A stretch of 23,438 nucleotides of DNA. It comes from a virus. The notes under the pieces are model-generated. The model was not told the origin of the DNA and searched no databases. It worked only from the letters and a program-made list of their open reading frames with translations. The position numbers and the translations under genes were made by a program. This document shows positions 7,275-13,943 of the stretch, piece after piece (position 1 is the stretch's first letter; the number at the start of each line of letters is the position of its first letter). The DNA is taken from IMG/VR virus record IMGVR_UViG_3300030419_004139, positions 1-23,438 of that record; one strand, written 5' to 3'.

Positions 7275-7306
7275 TAAAAAAGGGGGAGTCGTGAGATACT
7301 CCCCCA
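7275..7306 (-). terminator. Intrinsic terminator after the major capsid gene
   Basis: On the minus strand GGGGGAGT (7305-7298) pairs perfectly with ACTCCCCC (7289-7282) around an 8-base loop and is followed by TTTTTT (7281-7276). It begins 26 bases past the gp23 stop. This is a textbook rho-independent terminator and should end the abundant late capsid transcript. Confidence 0.9.
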
Positions 7307-7331
7307 ATTGATAGCCTAAGGTAGACTAAAC

Positions 7332-8702
7332 TTACATTAAGTTTGTAACTTTAAACTTTCTGTAATACTGATTGGTATTAGGAGTTAAAGTTTCTTGGTC
7401 GGCAGTTGATCCACCAATTGTGGTAGTAACATATGGATTGCTAACTAGACCATATCGGGTTTTAAATCCGATTTTTGGTTGGAAAGTTTGCTCACCAGTT
7501 GCTCGAACCATTTGTAGTGGTACATATGGACAATAGAATAGACCAGCATCGTAAGGTGAAGAACCTTTATAACCGATACAGACAAATTCTTGGTCAACTT
7601 TGGAATAATATGGGTCTACATAGACTTTATATTTTCCATTCAATGTACCTACGAAAGTATTGTTAGCAATACCATCGTCTGCTAATTGTCCACCACCAGC
7701 AGGATTTCCACCAGTATCCAAGTTACCCGTCATACTAAGAGCAGCTACTACATCGGCACTAGCAATAATAATATTACCACGTCCTCTGCGAGTATCAGTT
7801 GCGATAGCATTAGCATCACGTTCAATTTGGAAATGTAGACCTTTAAACTTTTCTACAGACCAACGACCATTGGAATCAGTATCCAAGTCGAAAGTACCAT
7901 CAGCAGTTGTATTGTTCAAAGCACCCGTTCTGGCAACAGTCAAAACTCTACGCACGACTTCACGATTGATTTCGGCAAGAATTTCAGTTGACAAGATGTT
8001 TGACAATTCTGCTTCAGCATCAAGACCGTGAACTGCTTTCAAGTCTTGTGCTAATTCAGTCGTGTATTCTGCTTTCAAAGCACGACTTTTAGCAGTAACT
8101 GATGTTTTGTCGATGGAGAATGCCATCTCACGGAAATAATTTTTAGAATCCGCACCAGAACCATCACCAAGTGCTTCTGCCGTAGCAGTAGACATAGCTG
8201 CACCCGTATCAGCGGCATAGTCAGTAGCAAACGGATCGGTTTCTGGAGTATCAGCATCGTCAATACCACCAACAGTAACATTAGAACCACTACCAGATTG
8301 TTCCGTAATTGCTTCTCCGAATAGTGCTTCGTAATCGTCAACAGTTTCTCCGTCTTTTTGGACGTAGTTTGATTTCATGGCAAATATTAAACCCGTTGGG
8401 CCAGTCATTGGTTGAACACCACAAATATCATAAGCAATAAGTTGTGGGGCGGCACGTCTAACTAGACTAATTAATACTGGGTCATAGGTGTCGATGTTGG
8501 AACCTGTGCTATTCACAGGTGCAGCTTCCGTCAGAAGTCCGACATTACCTTCAGCAATCCGTTGTTCACGGGTTGCGAGTTCTTGGTTTTCCAAGAGTAC
8601 TGCGGTAACAGCACGTTTGTATCTGTCGGTAATCTTCGGGAGAGTTTCATGATCCAACACAGGACTCCACTTCTCTTGAAGTTGTTGTGTGTTTAATTGC
8701 AT
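7332..8702 (-). CDS. gp23: Major capsid protein gp23 precursor
   Basis: It forms the hexamers of the capsid shell. The 456 residues (T4 precursor 521) contain the recognisable LVRRAAPQLIAYDICGVQPM stretch (about 79-98) followed by TGPTGLIFAMKS, a strong signature of T4-like major capsid proteins. In T4 the gp21 protease cuts after LTE; here LLTE ends at residue 59, so the cut LLTE/AAPV should leave a mature protein from residue 60. A second candidate, RIAE, ends at 51. There is no separate gp24 vertex gene beside it. A CATAAATA late promoter lies 21 bases before the ATG with GGAGAG between, and a strong terminator follows, so it can be transcribed alone at high level. Identification is secure. 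Confidence 0.97.
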   Translation of the reverse strand: MQLNTQQLQEKWSPVLDHETLPKITDRYKRAVTAVLLENQELATREQRIAEGNVGLLTEAAPVNSTGSNIDTYDPVLISLVRRAAPQLIAYDICGVQPMTGPTGLIFAMKSNYVQKDGETVDDYEALFGEAITEQSGSGSNVTVGGIDDADTPETDPFATDYAADTGAAMSTATAEALGDGSGADSKNYFREMAFSIDKTSVTAKSRALKAEYTTELAQDLKAVHGLDAEAELSNILSTEILAEINREVVRRVLTVARTGALNNTTADGTFDLDTDSNGRWSVEKFKGLHFQIERDANAIATDTRRGRGNIIIASADVVAALSMTGNLDTGGNPAGGGQLADDGIANNTFVGTLNGKYKVYVDPYYSKVDQEFVCIGYKGSSPYDAGLFYCPYVPLQMVRATGEQTFQPKIGFKTRYGLVSNPYVTTTIGGSTADQETLTPNTNQYYRKFKVTNLM

Positions 8703-8723
8703 TTTTTTCTCTCCTATTTTTAG

Positions 8724-8731
8724 TATTTATG
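8724..8731 (-). promoter_or_regulatory. T4-type late promoter for gp23
   Basis: The minus strand reads CATAAATACTAAAAA, one base from TATAAATA, immediately after the gp22 stop (8734-8732) and 21 bases before the gp23 ATG. The flanking CTAAAAA is the same as at the gp20 promoter. Confidence 0.8.
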
Positions 8732-10216
8732 TTATCTTTGAATTGAACGACTCAAGGCATTTGTATAAATGTCCATTGATTCTGTCAATACTTCAAAGGA
8801 TTCTTCTTGTTCTTCTTCTTGCTGAATGGGTTGTTTGGATGGGAAATAACTTTCTTTTAATGTTTCTAACTTAGAAACAAAATCTGAAACATCATCAAAG
8901 GTAATACCTTCGGATAGTTCTTTCAGTTTTTCCACTTCCGTAACCGTCAAATCAGAACTCACAGATTGAACGATTTCATGTCGTTTCAATTCTGCTAACT
9001 CTTGCTTCAAACTGATGTTTGAATTTAATTGCTCGTTCAAACTTGCTTTGGTTTCCTCAAGTTGTTTACCTAATTCTTCAAGAATATCGGTCTTTTCTTC
9101 AGGAACTTCAACATAGTTTTCAGTGAACAGAGTTTTCAACCCACTGATGAAATTCTCAGCAATTTCAGAACGAATGCCTGTGTCGATAGCAACCTTATTA
9201 TCTTCAAACCATTGGTCAGCAACATAGTCCAAATAACTATCTAATTGCTCGGTTAAATCAGATTTTGCATCTTCGATGGCAGAATCAAATACTTTGACTA
9301 CTTCTGCTTCGGCAAGTGCAAGTTGCTTATCAACTTCGTTATTGACAGCAGCTTCAAAGATAGTCGTTGCTTTTTCTTTGAATTCTTCTGACAATTCTTC
9401 ACCTGTTAGTAATGCACTAACATCGTTTGTTGGGTTGTAGGATTCTTCAGCAGATGCTCCACCTTGTGCTTTTCGTCTTGCACCACCAGATTTCCAGACA
9501 CGTTTCATTGCCTTAGAAATAGCAGTTTTATGAGCAGCTGACTTAGGCCCTTTGTTAATTCCTTTTTTACCTTTGGAAGTCCAACGTTTTACTTTCTTAA
9601 GTACTCCACCGACTGTTCTCCAAACCGTAACGTTATTTGGACGTGCTTGTGAACCAACGGTGTATTCGTCTAATTCTTGTTCACCGATTGTTTCGGCAGA
9701 ATCAGCGGCAACTTCGGATGGGTCAGCAGATGCATTTTGTCGTCTTCGGAATGCTAACATCTCTGCTGATGGAGCTCCAGTTCGTTTTTTTCGTTTTTTG
9801 GTTTCTTTCTTTACTGTTCCACCAATTAACTTTTTCCAAGTTTTCCCACCCTTACCTTTCATGACTTTATATCTACCTACTTCATCAAGTGTTATATCAA
9901 CGTCAGAAAAGTCGATGTCAGGGTTTTCCTTCTTAAGTTCAGCAAGGAATGCTTCCATTTCTGCTAAATCTTCTTCAGCAACATCTTCCCAACCATCTTC
10001 GTCAGCAAGTGCTAATTCCATTTCGTTATCTTCTTCGGTATCTTCTTCTAGGACTTCTTCGGTTTCTTCTACAGTTTCTTCTTCAACTGTAGTTTCTACA
10101 TCAGTGTCAGCATCAGCAGATAGAATCTGGTTGACTATATCTTCAACACTGTCATCGGTAGTAACCGTATCCTCAGAAGCAACTAGATCCGAAAAATCTT
10201 TTTCCAATGCTTCCAT
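8732..10216 (-). CDS. gp22: Prohead core scaffold protein gp22 with long N-terminal extension
   Basis: gp22 is the main internal scaffold around which gp23 assembles; it is later cut up by gp21. The C-terminal part (about 260-494) matches this role: VSALLTGEELSEEFKEKATT (266-285), followed by long acidic coiled-coil segments. That part alone approximates T4 gp22 (269 residues). The first 250 residues are extra: an acidic stretch (about 35-100), a basic block (114-159, with KKETKKRKKR), a short linker (160-197), and a second basic block (198-250) with a helix KTAISKAMKRVW. Candidate L/I-x-E cleavage sites for gp21 occur, such as LAE at 91-93 and 407-409 and IAE at 352-354. AAGGAG precedes the ATG. 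The extension may carry an extra core protein function, but that is unproven. Confidence 0.88.
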   Translation of the reverse strand: MEALEKDFSDLVASEDTVTTDDSVEDIVNQILSADADTDVETTVEEETVEETEEVLEEDTEEDNEMELALADEDGWEDVAEEDLAEMEAFLAELKKENPDIDFSDVDITLDEVGRYKVMKGKGGKTWKKLIGGTVKKETKKRKKRTGAPSAEMLAFRRRQNASADPSEVAADSAETIGEQELDEYTVGSQARPNNVTVWRTVGGVLKKVKRWTSKGKKGINKGPKSAAHKTAISKAMKRVWKSGGARRKAQGGASAEESYNPTNDVSALLTGEELSEEFKEKATTIFEAAVNNEVDKQLALAEAEVVKVFDSAIEDAKSDLTEQLDSYLDYVADQWFEDNKVAIDTGIRSEIAENFISGLKTLFTENYVEVPEEKTDILEELGKQLEETKASLNEQLNSNISLKQELAELKRHEIVQSVSSDLTVTEVEKLKELSEGITFDDVSDFVSKLETLKESYFPSKQPIQQEEEQEESFEVLTESMDIYTNALSRSIQR

Positions 10217-10247
10217 GTGTATTCTCCTTATGAATATTATCTAATCT

Positions 10248-10255
10248 TATTTATA
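10248..10255 (-). promoter_or_regulatory. T4-type late promoter for gp22
   Basis: A perfect TATAAATA on the minus strand in the 43-base gap between gp21 and gp22, 31 bases before the gp22 ATG and upstream of its AAGGAG ribosome site. Confidence 0.85.
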
Positions 10256-10259
10256 CAAA

Positions 10260-10913
10260 CTATAATTTTGACAAGAAGTTTTGAAATTCTTGTAATGCTA
10301 GTTCTTCACGTTCTTTTTTAGGTACATCTAACACCTTTTTCATTTGTGCGACATCACTTTCTTGTATTAGACCGTTATTCCAAACCCATTCTTTGCCTTC
10401 CATAATACCATTAACAAAGGCATTAGGTGCGGATGGGTCAGCAACAATATCAGCAGCCGTTGCTAAATGAAAATCATCCTTTACTACTTTAGTACCATTT
10501 GACTGTTCTTCCAGTGAACCCATACCCCTAGAGGAAACACCAAGTTTAGCACCCTCTTTTAGAATACTTTCAACAATTTTACCGTATGGAGTCTCACGCA
10601 TGACTTTTGCCTTTCCTACCCAATCGTTTCCACTTCTGCGTAGACCAGTTATCATATGAGAAACTCGTTCAAGATTAATTGTTGGCCCTTCTGGATGACC
10701 TAATTCACCAAATGCACGATTTTCCTTGATATAATCCTTGTTATAACGTTTAACTTCACGTTCAAGAATTTCTCTAGGATAAGACCTCTTATTTCTATTT
10801 ACTGTTTCAGATTGAAGAAAAATTCCTTCTAGGTAGAGACTTTTCTTACCACTGGAATCCTCATCTATCTCAAAAACTTCTAAATCTTCATTGATTTCAG
10901 TTATAAGTTTCAT
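10260..10913 (-). CDS. gp21: Prohead maturation protease gp21
   Basis: gp21 is the serine protease that cleaves the scaffold and gp23 inside the prohead before DNA packaging. The 217 residues (T4 about 212) show GELGHP with His73, GVSSRGMG with Ser128, and DIVADPSAP (155-163), the usual motifs of this herpesvirus-like protease family. The spacing from His73 to Ser128 is 55 residues, which matches the T4 His85-Ser140 spacing as I recall it. GAGGGGA stands a few bases before the ATG. Its substrates gp22 and gp23 follow immediately. All catalytic residues appear present. Identification is secure. Confidence 0.95.
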   Translation of the reverse strand: MKLITEINEDLEVFEIDEDSSGKKSLYLEGIFLQSETVNRNKRSYPREILEREVKRYNKDYIKENRAFGELGHPEGPTINLERVSHMITGLRRSGNDWVGKAKVMRETPYGKIVESILKEGAKLGVSSRGMGSLEEQSNGTKVVKDDFHLATAADIVADPSAPNAFVNGIMEGKEWVWNNGLIQESDVAQMKKVLDVPKKEREELALQEFQNFLSKL

Positions 10914-10922
10914 AATCCCCTC

Positions 10923-11345
10923 TTATGCACTGCTATAATCTGGACGTTGAGTATATCCAGTTACCTTCTTAACTTCGATTAATAGACTATAACTGGCATT
11001 TGAATTAGCCATACCAGCAGAATCTACATTGATATTAGCATCACCCGTAATAACAAGTGGTGCTGGCAAACCACGATTGTATCTATTCCAACTACCACTT
11101 CCACCAAGATTGAGTATTGCGGTAGAACCATCTTTAACAATCAAGTATCCACCACCTTGAATATTCCAAGTAACAGAAACAATTGAAATCTGTTGTGTTC
11201 CACTACCAAGATTATCACTGAAACTAGCATTTACATCAATGGTTTGCTGAGTTATACCACTCGACAAATCCCCTGCTTGTGTTGCCCGAAACAATGAAAC
11301 CCCATTGGGATTTGATTGTTCAAACACTTTAGTCATATTTGCCAT
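10923..11345 (-). CDS. Unknown 140-aa beta-rich protein in the head cluster
   Basis: This gene lies between gp67 and gp21, where T4 has gene 68 (prohead core), but the product does not look like a core protein. It is not strongly charged or coiled. It is rich in Gly, Ser, Asn and Val, with alternating hydrophobic patterns typical of beta structure (QQISIVSVTWNIQGGGYLIV at about 51-70, then STAILNLGGSGSWNRYNRG). It has no signal peptide, membrane segment or catalytic motif. A perfect GGAGGA (11353-11358) seven bases before the ATG suggests strong translation, as for a virion component. A head decoration or minor capsid role is a reasonable guess from position and composition only. Confidence 0.8.
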   Translation of the reverse strand: MANMTKVFEQSNPNGVSLFRATQAGDLSSGITQQTIDVNASFSDNLGSGTQQISIVSVTWNIQGGGYLIVKDGSTAILNLGGSGSWNRYNRGLPAPLVITGDANINVDSAGMANSNASYSLLIEVKKVTGYTQRPDYSSA

Positions 11346-11348
11346 CGG

Positions 11349-11537
11349 TTATTCCTCCTTTGTTTCGGTTTCCGTTGGCAAATCTTGTGGTAGATTATTC
11401 AACCAATCTCTTGCAACTTCTGGTTTTCTTAACTCCAGTTTTTGCATGATTTTATCTGCCAATGCTTGTTGGAACAAGGCAGTCGCATCAACTGTACTAT
11501 CATTATCTATTGCATTAATTATATCTTTAGCTGCCAT
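11349..11537 (-). CDS. gp67: Small prohead core protein, gp67-like
   Basis: T4 gp67 is a small acidic core protein that is degraded to an internal peptide during head maturation and sits directly after gene 20. This 62-residue product lies in exactly that position. It matches the start of T4 gp67 in pattern: a helix ending in AID, then DATALFQQALADKI and KPEVARDWLNN, against AARKLFAEAMAARTI and KIAIARNFL in T4 as I remember it. The long acidic tail of T4 is reduced to a short TETETKEE end. The ATG overlaps the gp20 stop by 11 bases, with GGGAG inside the gp20 end. A late promoter lies inside gp20 just upstream. Confidence 0.7.
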   Translation of the reverse strand: MAAKDIINAIDNDSTVDATALFQQALADKIMQKLELRKPEVARDWLNNLPQDLPTETETKEE

Positions 11538-13236
11538 TTATTGTTGCTCCCTTTAGTAAGTCCTGTATTCTATTTATATTGAGTTCATTTTCTGATTTTA
11601 AAAACTGTTTTTCTTCATTTGGTGGTTGTTGGTTGTTTCCATTCGGTGATGGATTTGGCATAGGATTTGGCATAGGATTTGGTGTTCCCTGTGCTGGTGG
11701 TTTTACACCACCTTCTTCTGGTGAAGCTCCACCTCCACCCATAGCACCCCATTCAATGGTAGCATCTTTTGCCAATGTTCCACCATCAACCTCGGCATCA
11801 ATTTCCTTCTTCATTTGTCTGATTTCTTTATCAGTCATTTGTAAAATATGCTTTTTGATATAATCCATTGAGAAATATCTACCAGCATATTCAGCAACTG
11901 TACTTAGTAACTCCATACGCATTTGTAATATTTCAGCAGTTTTCTGTTCACGATAATAGGAATCTTCTGCCCATTCATATTGGATTTCGTGTTTAATTTT
12001 ATCCCATTCATTTGGTTTAATGATTCCCATTAGAATCAATTGTGCTTTTAGCAATTGGTCAAAAAATTCACTGAACTTGTTGCGTAACCTATCTATGAAT
12101 TTGCTAAATTTCATTTCATCTCTGGAAATTTCAGATTCTCTGCCAAGTGAAAAACCAGATGATTGTTCATCCAATCGAGATGATGGTACATTTAACGACT
12201 TGTAAAGTTTAACTTGGAAATAAACCACATCTTCCATCTCACCTAAATTTTGACCACCCTGTAAAGTAGTAATCTCTGTACCACGACCACCTTCCCTTCG
12301 GGGCAACCAAAAATCTTCCAACATACTCATATGTTTTCTTTCGTCTTTGATTTCACCAGTATCAGCATTGTAGACTAACTTATTTCTATATTGACTCATG
12401 GTATCCCGTAGATACTGTTCTGCTTTTGCTTTGGGTAAGTTACCCACGTCAATATAAAAGATTCTACGTTCTGGGGCCCGACTAATACGATAAATGACTA
12501 GTGCATCTTCCATCATAGTCAATTGATTTAAAGGTTTGATTGCCTTATGCAAATACCCTAGAGTATTCATTTTTTTATAATCGAACTGACCACTAGTTAC
12601 ATGAGCAATCGCATCAGGGTTTACTTTGACACCCTCTTGAGTTGTTGAATCTGGTCTAGTCAATTTCTCATTATATACAAAAAATTCTTCTACTTTCTTG
12701 ACAATATCAACCCCATTGTCTGCTTTTGTTTTAACAGTTTCTCTGACTTTTCTGATTTTTCTTGGGTCGATATATCTGAGTTCTTGTATACCACGTTTTT
12801 TTCGTTCTTCATCTATCACAATATGATAATACAATCTACCATCAATATACCATTTTCTAAAGATTTCATAACCTTTTTTGTTAAAATCTAAATTTTGTAT
12901 AATTTTATCCCATGCTTCGTGGATTTTTTTCTTGACCGTATCGGGAGCTCCGAGTTCATTTAAATCAAGGTTTACAGCATTTTCTTTTTCGTCTGATACC
13001 ACGATTGCTTCATTTACTATTGCGTCTATTGCCATATCACATTCTGGATGGATAGACATCTCACGATATTTGTTAATTAGTTCAATCTCGTTTTTGATTG
13101 AACCATCCATATCAATATATTGTCCAAAAGCACCACCCGCTGCAATACCTAATGCACCATCATCGTTTTCTGGTGGTGCAAAGGTTTTGAGTTGCTTCTT
13201 TGCTTTTGTTATTTCAAATCCGAAAAATTTTGCCAT
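11527..13236 (-). CDS. gp20: Portal vertex protein gp20
   Basis: gp20 forms the dodecameric portal at one capsid vertex, through which DNA is packaged and to which the neck attaches. The frame opens at 13272, but ATG 13236 (MAKFFGFEI) is the likely start. AGGTG sits 5 bases before it, and the upstream candidate lies at the edge of a GC-rich hairpin. This gives 569 residues (T4 524). Portal-like features include the N-terminal YREMSIHPECDMAIDAIVNE region, RYIDPRKIRKVR, RISRAPERRIFYIDVGNLPK and RGTEITTLQGGQNLGE. The C-terminus is a Gly/Pro/Asn-rich tail with PNPM repeats, followed by a charged helix. The stop overlaps the gp67 start by 11 bases. Identification is secure. Confidence 0.96.
   Translation of the reverse strand: MAKFFGFEITKAKKQLKTFAPPENDDGALGIAAGGAFGQYIDMDGSIKNEIELINKYREMSIHPECDMAIDAIVNEAIVVSDEKENAVNLDLNELGAPDTVKKKIHEAWDKIIQNLDFNKKGYEIFRKWYIDGRLYYHIVIDEERKKRGIQELRYIDPRKIRKVRETVKTKADNGVDIVKKVEEFFVYNEKLTRPDSTTQEGVKVNPDAIAHVTSGQFDYKKMNTLGYLHKAIKPLNQLTMMEDALVIYRISRAPERRIFYIDVGNLPKAKAEQYLRDTMSQYRNKLVYNADTGEIKDERKHMSMLEDFWLPRREGGRGTEITTLQGGQNLGEMEDVVYFQVKLYKSLNVPSSRLDEQSSGFSLGRESEISRDEMKFSKFIDRLRNKFSEFFDQLLKAQLILMGIIKPNEWDKIKHEIQYEWAEDSYYREQKTAEILQMRMELLSTVAEYAGRYFSMDYIKKHILQMTDKEIRQMKKEIDAEVDGGTLAKDATIEWGAMGGGGASPEEGGVKPPAQGTPNPMPNPMPNPSPNGNNQQPPNEEKQFLKSENELNINRIQDLLKGATINGS
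11571..11578 (-). promoter_or_regulatory. T4-type late promoter inside the gp20 end, before gp67
   Basis: A perfect TATAAATA on the minus strand within the last codons of gp20, 33 bases before the gp67 ATG. It would give extra transcription of gp67, the 140-aa gene and gp21. Because it lies in coding sequence, chance is possible. Confidence 0.65.
11651..11682 (-). repeat. 12-base tandem repeat encoding PNPM units in gp20
   Basis: On the plus strand GGATTTGGCATA occurs twice in tandem, followed by a partial third copy. Read on the minus strand it encodes the PNPMPNPMPNPSPN stretch (about residues 519-532 of gp20), a Pro/Asn-rich flexible linker before the C-terminal helix. Confidence 0.75.
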
Positions 13237-13251
13237 AATAGCACCTAAAAG

Positions 13252-13271
13252 TGGGGGGAATAATCCCCCCA
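13252..13271 (-). other. GC-rich hairpin in the gp20 leader
   Basis: GGGGGG and CCCCCC, plus one flanking T-A pair, form a 7-bp stem with a 6-base AT loop. It lies between the late promoter (13283-13290) and the gp20 ATG, close to the predicted 5' end of that transcript. The minus-strand tail CACTTTT is a weak T-run, so partial termination of read-through from gp19 is also possible. The plus-strand tail AATTGTTTTT is likewise imperfect. Confidence 0.7.
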
Positions 13272-13282
13272 ATTGTTTTTAG

Positions 13283-13290
13283 TATTTATC
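13283..13290 (-). promoter_or_regulatory. T4-type late promoter for gp20
   Basis: The minus strand reads GATAAATACTAAAAA, one base off TATAAATA and overlapping the gp19 stop. The same CTAAAAA follows the gp23 promoter. The gp20 ATG is 46 bases downstream. Confidence 0.75.
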
Positions 13291-13913
13291 TAACCCTTTC
13301 CGAAACTAAAACTCGATGAAAAATCACCTAATGGTGTATCTATACTAATCTTAGCACCTAATGCACCCGTTTCTGAAGCATCAAATGTAGTATCTTTAGT
13401 TTCCCACCATGAGAATGACCAAGTTACCGAGAATTCTTCCAATGCATCATTGCTATCCCAACCCAATTCAATTCCTGAGATTGTAGTTGGAAATGCACCG
13501 ATCATGGCATATTCCCGAATTGGTTTTCCAGTTTTAGAAAATTGAATCACAGAAGCATTTGCCATGTACTGAGATGGGTCTGACGATGATGCTAGATTAT
13601 CTGCCTTCCCATTAATCAATTCTGCCCATGCCTCAACCATTCTTCTGACTTTAAAATCTTCGTCATTTATAATGGTAGTTTCCCAATCATCAAAAGTAAC
13701 ATTACCAGCAACCTTCAATATCCTACCCATATAAGGAACATCAACTGGGCCGATATTTTGGCCAGGGATGGCAGTGGTCTTAATCATAAATGGTGCTGAT
13801 TTAATTCCACCAAAATCATCTGCCAAACCAGATGGTGCATTGAGTTCAACTGCGAATAGGTTAGGTCTTGCACCACCACCAGCAAGAGACTGCCTAAATT
13901 GATTTATATTCAT
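13290..13913 (-). CDS. gp19: Tail tube protein gp19
   Basis: gp19 hexamers stack to form the inner tube of the contractile tail, around which gp18 assembles. The 207 residues (T4 163) show the tube-family pattern: RPNLFAVELNAP (17-28), a KTTAIPGQNIGPVDVPYMGR segment (about 46-65), then the VTFDDWETTIINDEDFKVRR region with the FDDWETTI core typical of tube proteins, and a C-terminal SVTWSFSWWE. The extra length is a C-terminal Gly/Ser tail (about 170-207). TAGGAG precedes the ATG, with a late promoter just upstream. Its place after gp18 matches T4. Confidence 0.93.
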   Translation of the reverse strand: MNINQFRQSLAGGGARPNLFAVELNAPSGLADDFGGIKSAPFMIKTTAIPGQNIGPVDVPYMGRILKVAGNVTFDDWETTIINDEDFKVRRMVEAWAELINGKADNLASSSDPSQYMANASVIQFSKTGKPIREYAMIGAFPTTISGIELGWDSNDALEEFSVTWSFSWWETKDTTFDASETGALGAKISIDTPLGDFSSSFSFGKG

Positions 13914-13935
13914 CTGTGTTCTCCTATCTTATCTC

Positions 13936-13943
13936 TATTTATG
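13936..13943 (-). promoter_or_regulatory. T4-type late promoter for gp19
   Basis: CATAAATA on the minus strand overlaps the gp18 stop codon (13941-13939) and lies 22 bases before the gp19 ATG, with TAGGAG between. Confidence 0.75.

Noticed and set aside
7248-7307. Upstream start of the gp3-like gene at 7307
   Set aside because: It lies inside the gp23 terminator; ATG 7247 has a perfect GGAGGA and gives the expected length.
9552-10244. 230-codon plus-strand ORF opposite gp22
   Set aside because: It is a shadow of the Glu/Asp- and Lys-rich gp22 frame: its Ser/Val-rich low-complexity sequence is the complement of acidic codons, and it has no ribosome site or family resemblance.
13237-13272. 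Upstream start of gp20 at 13272
   Set aside because: That start would place 12 extra residues across the GC hairpin; ATG 13236 has AGGTG at the right distance and a portal-like MAKFFGFEI start.
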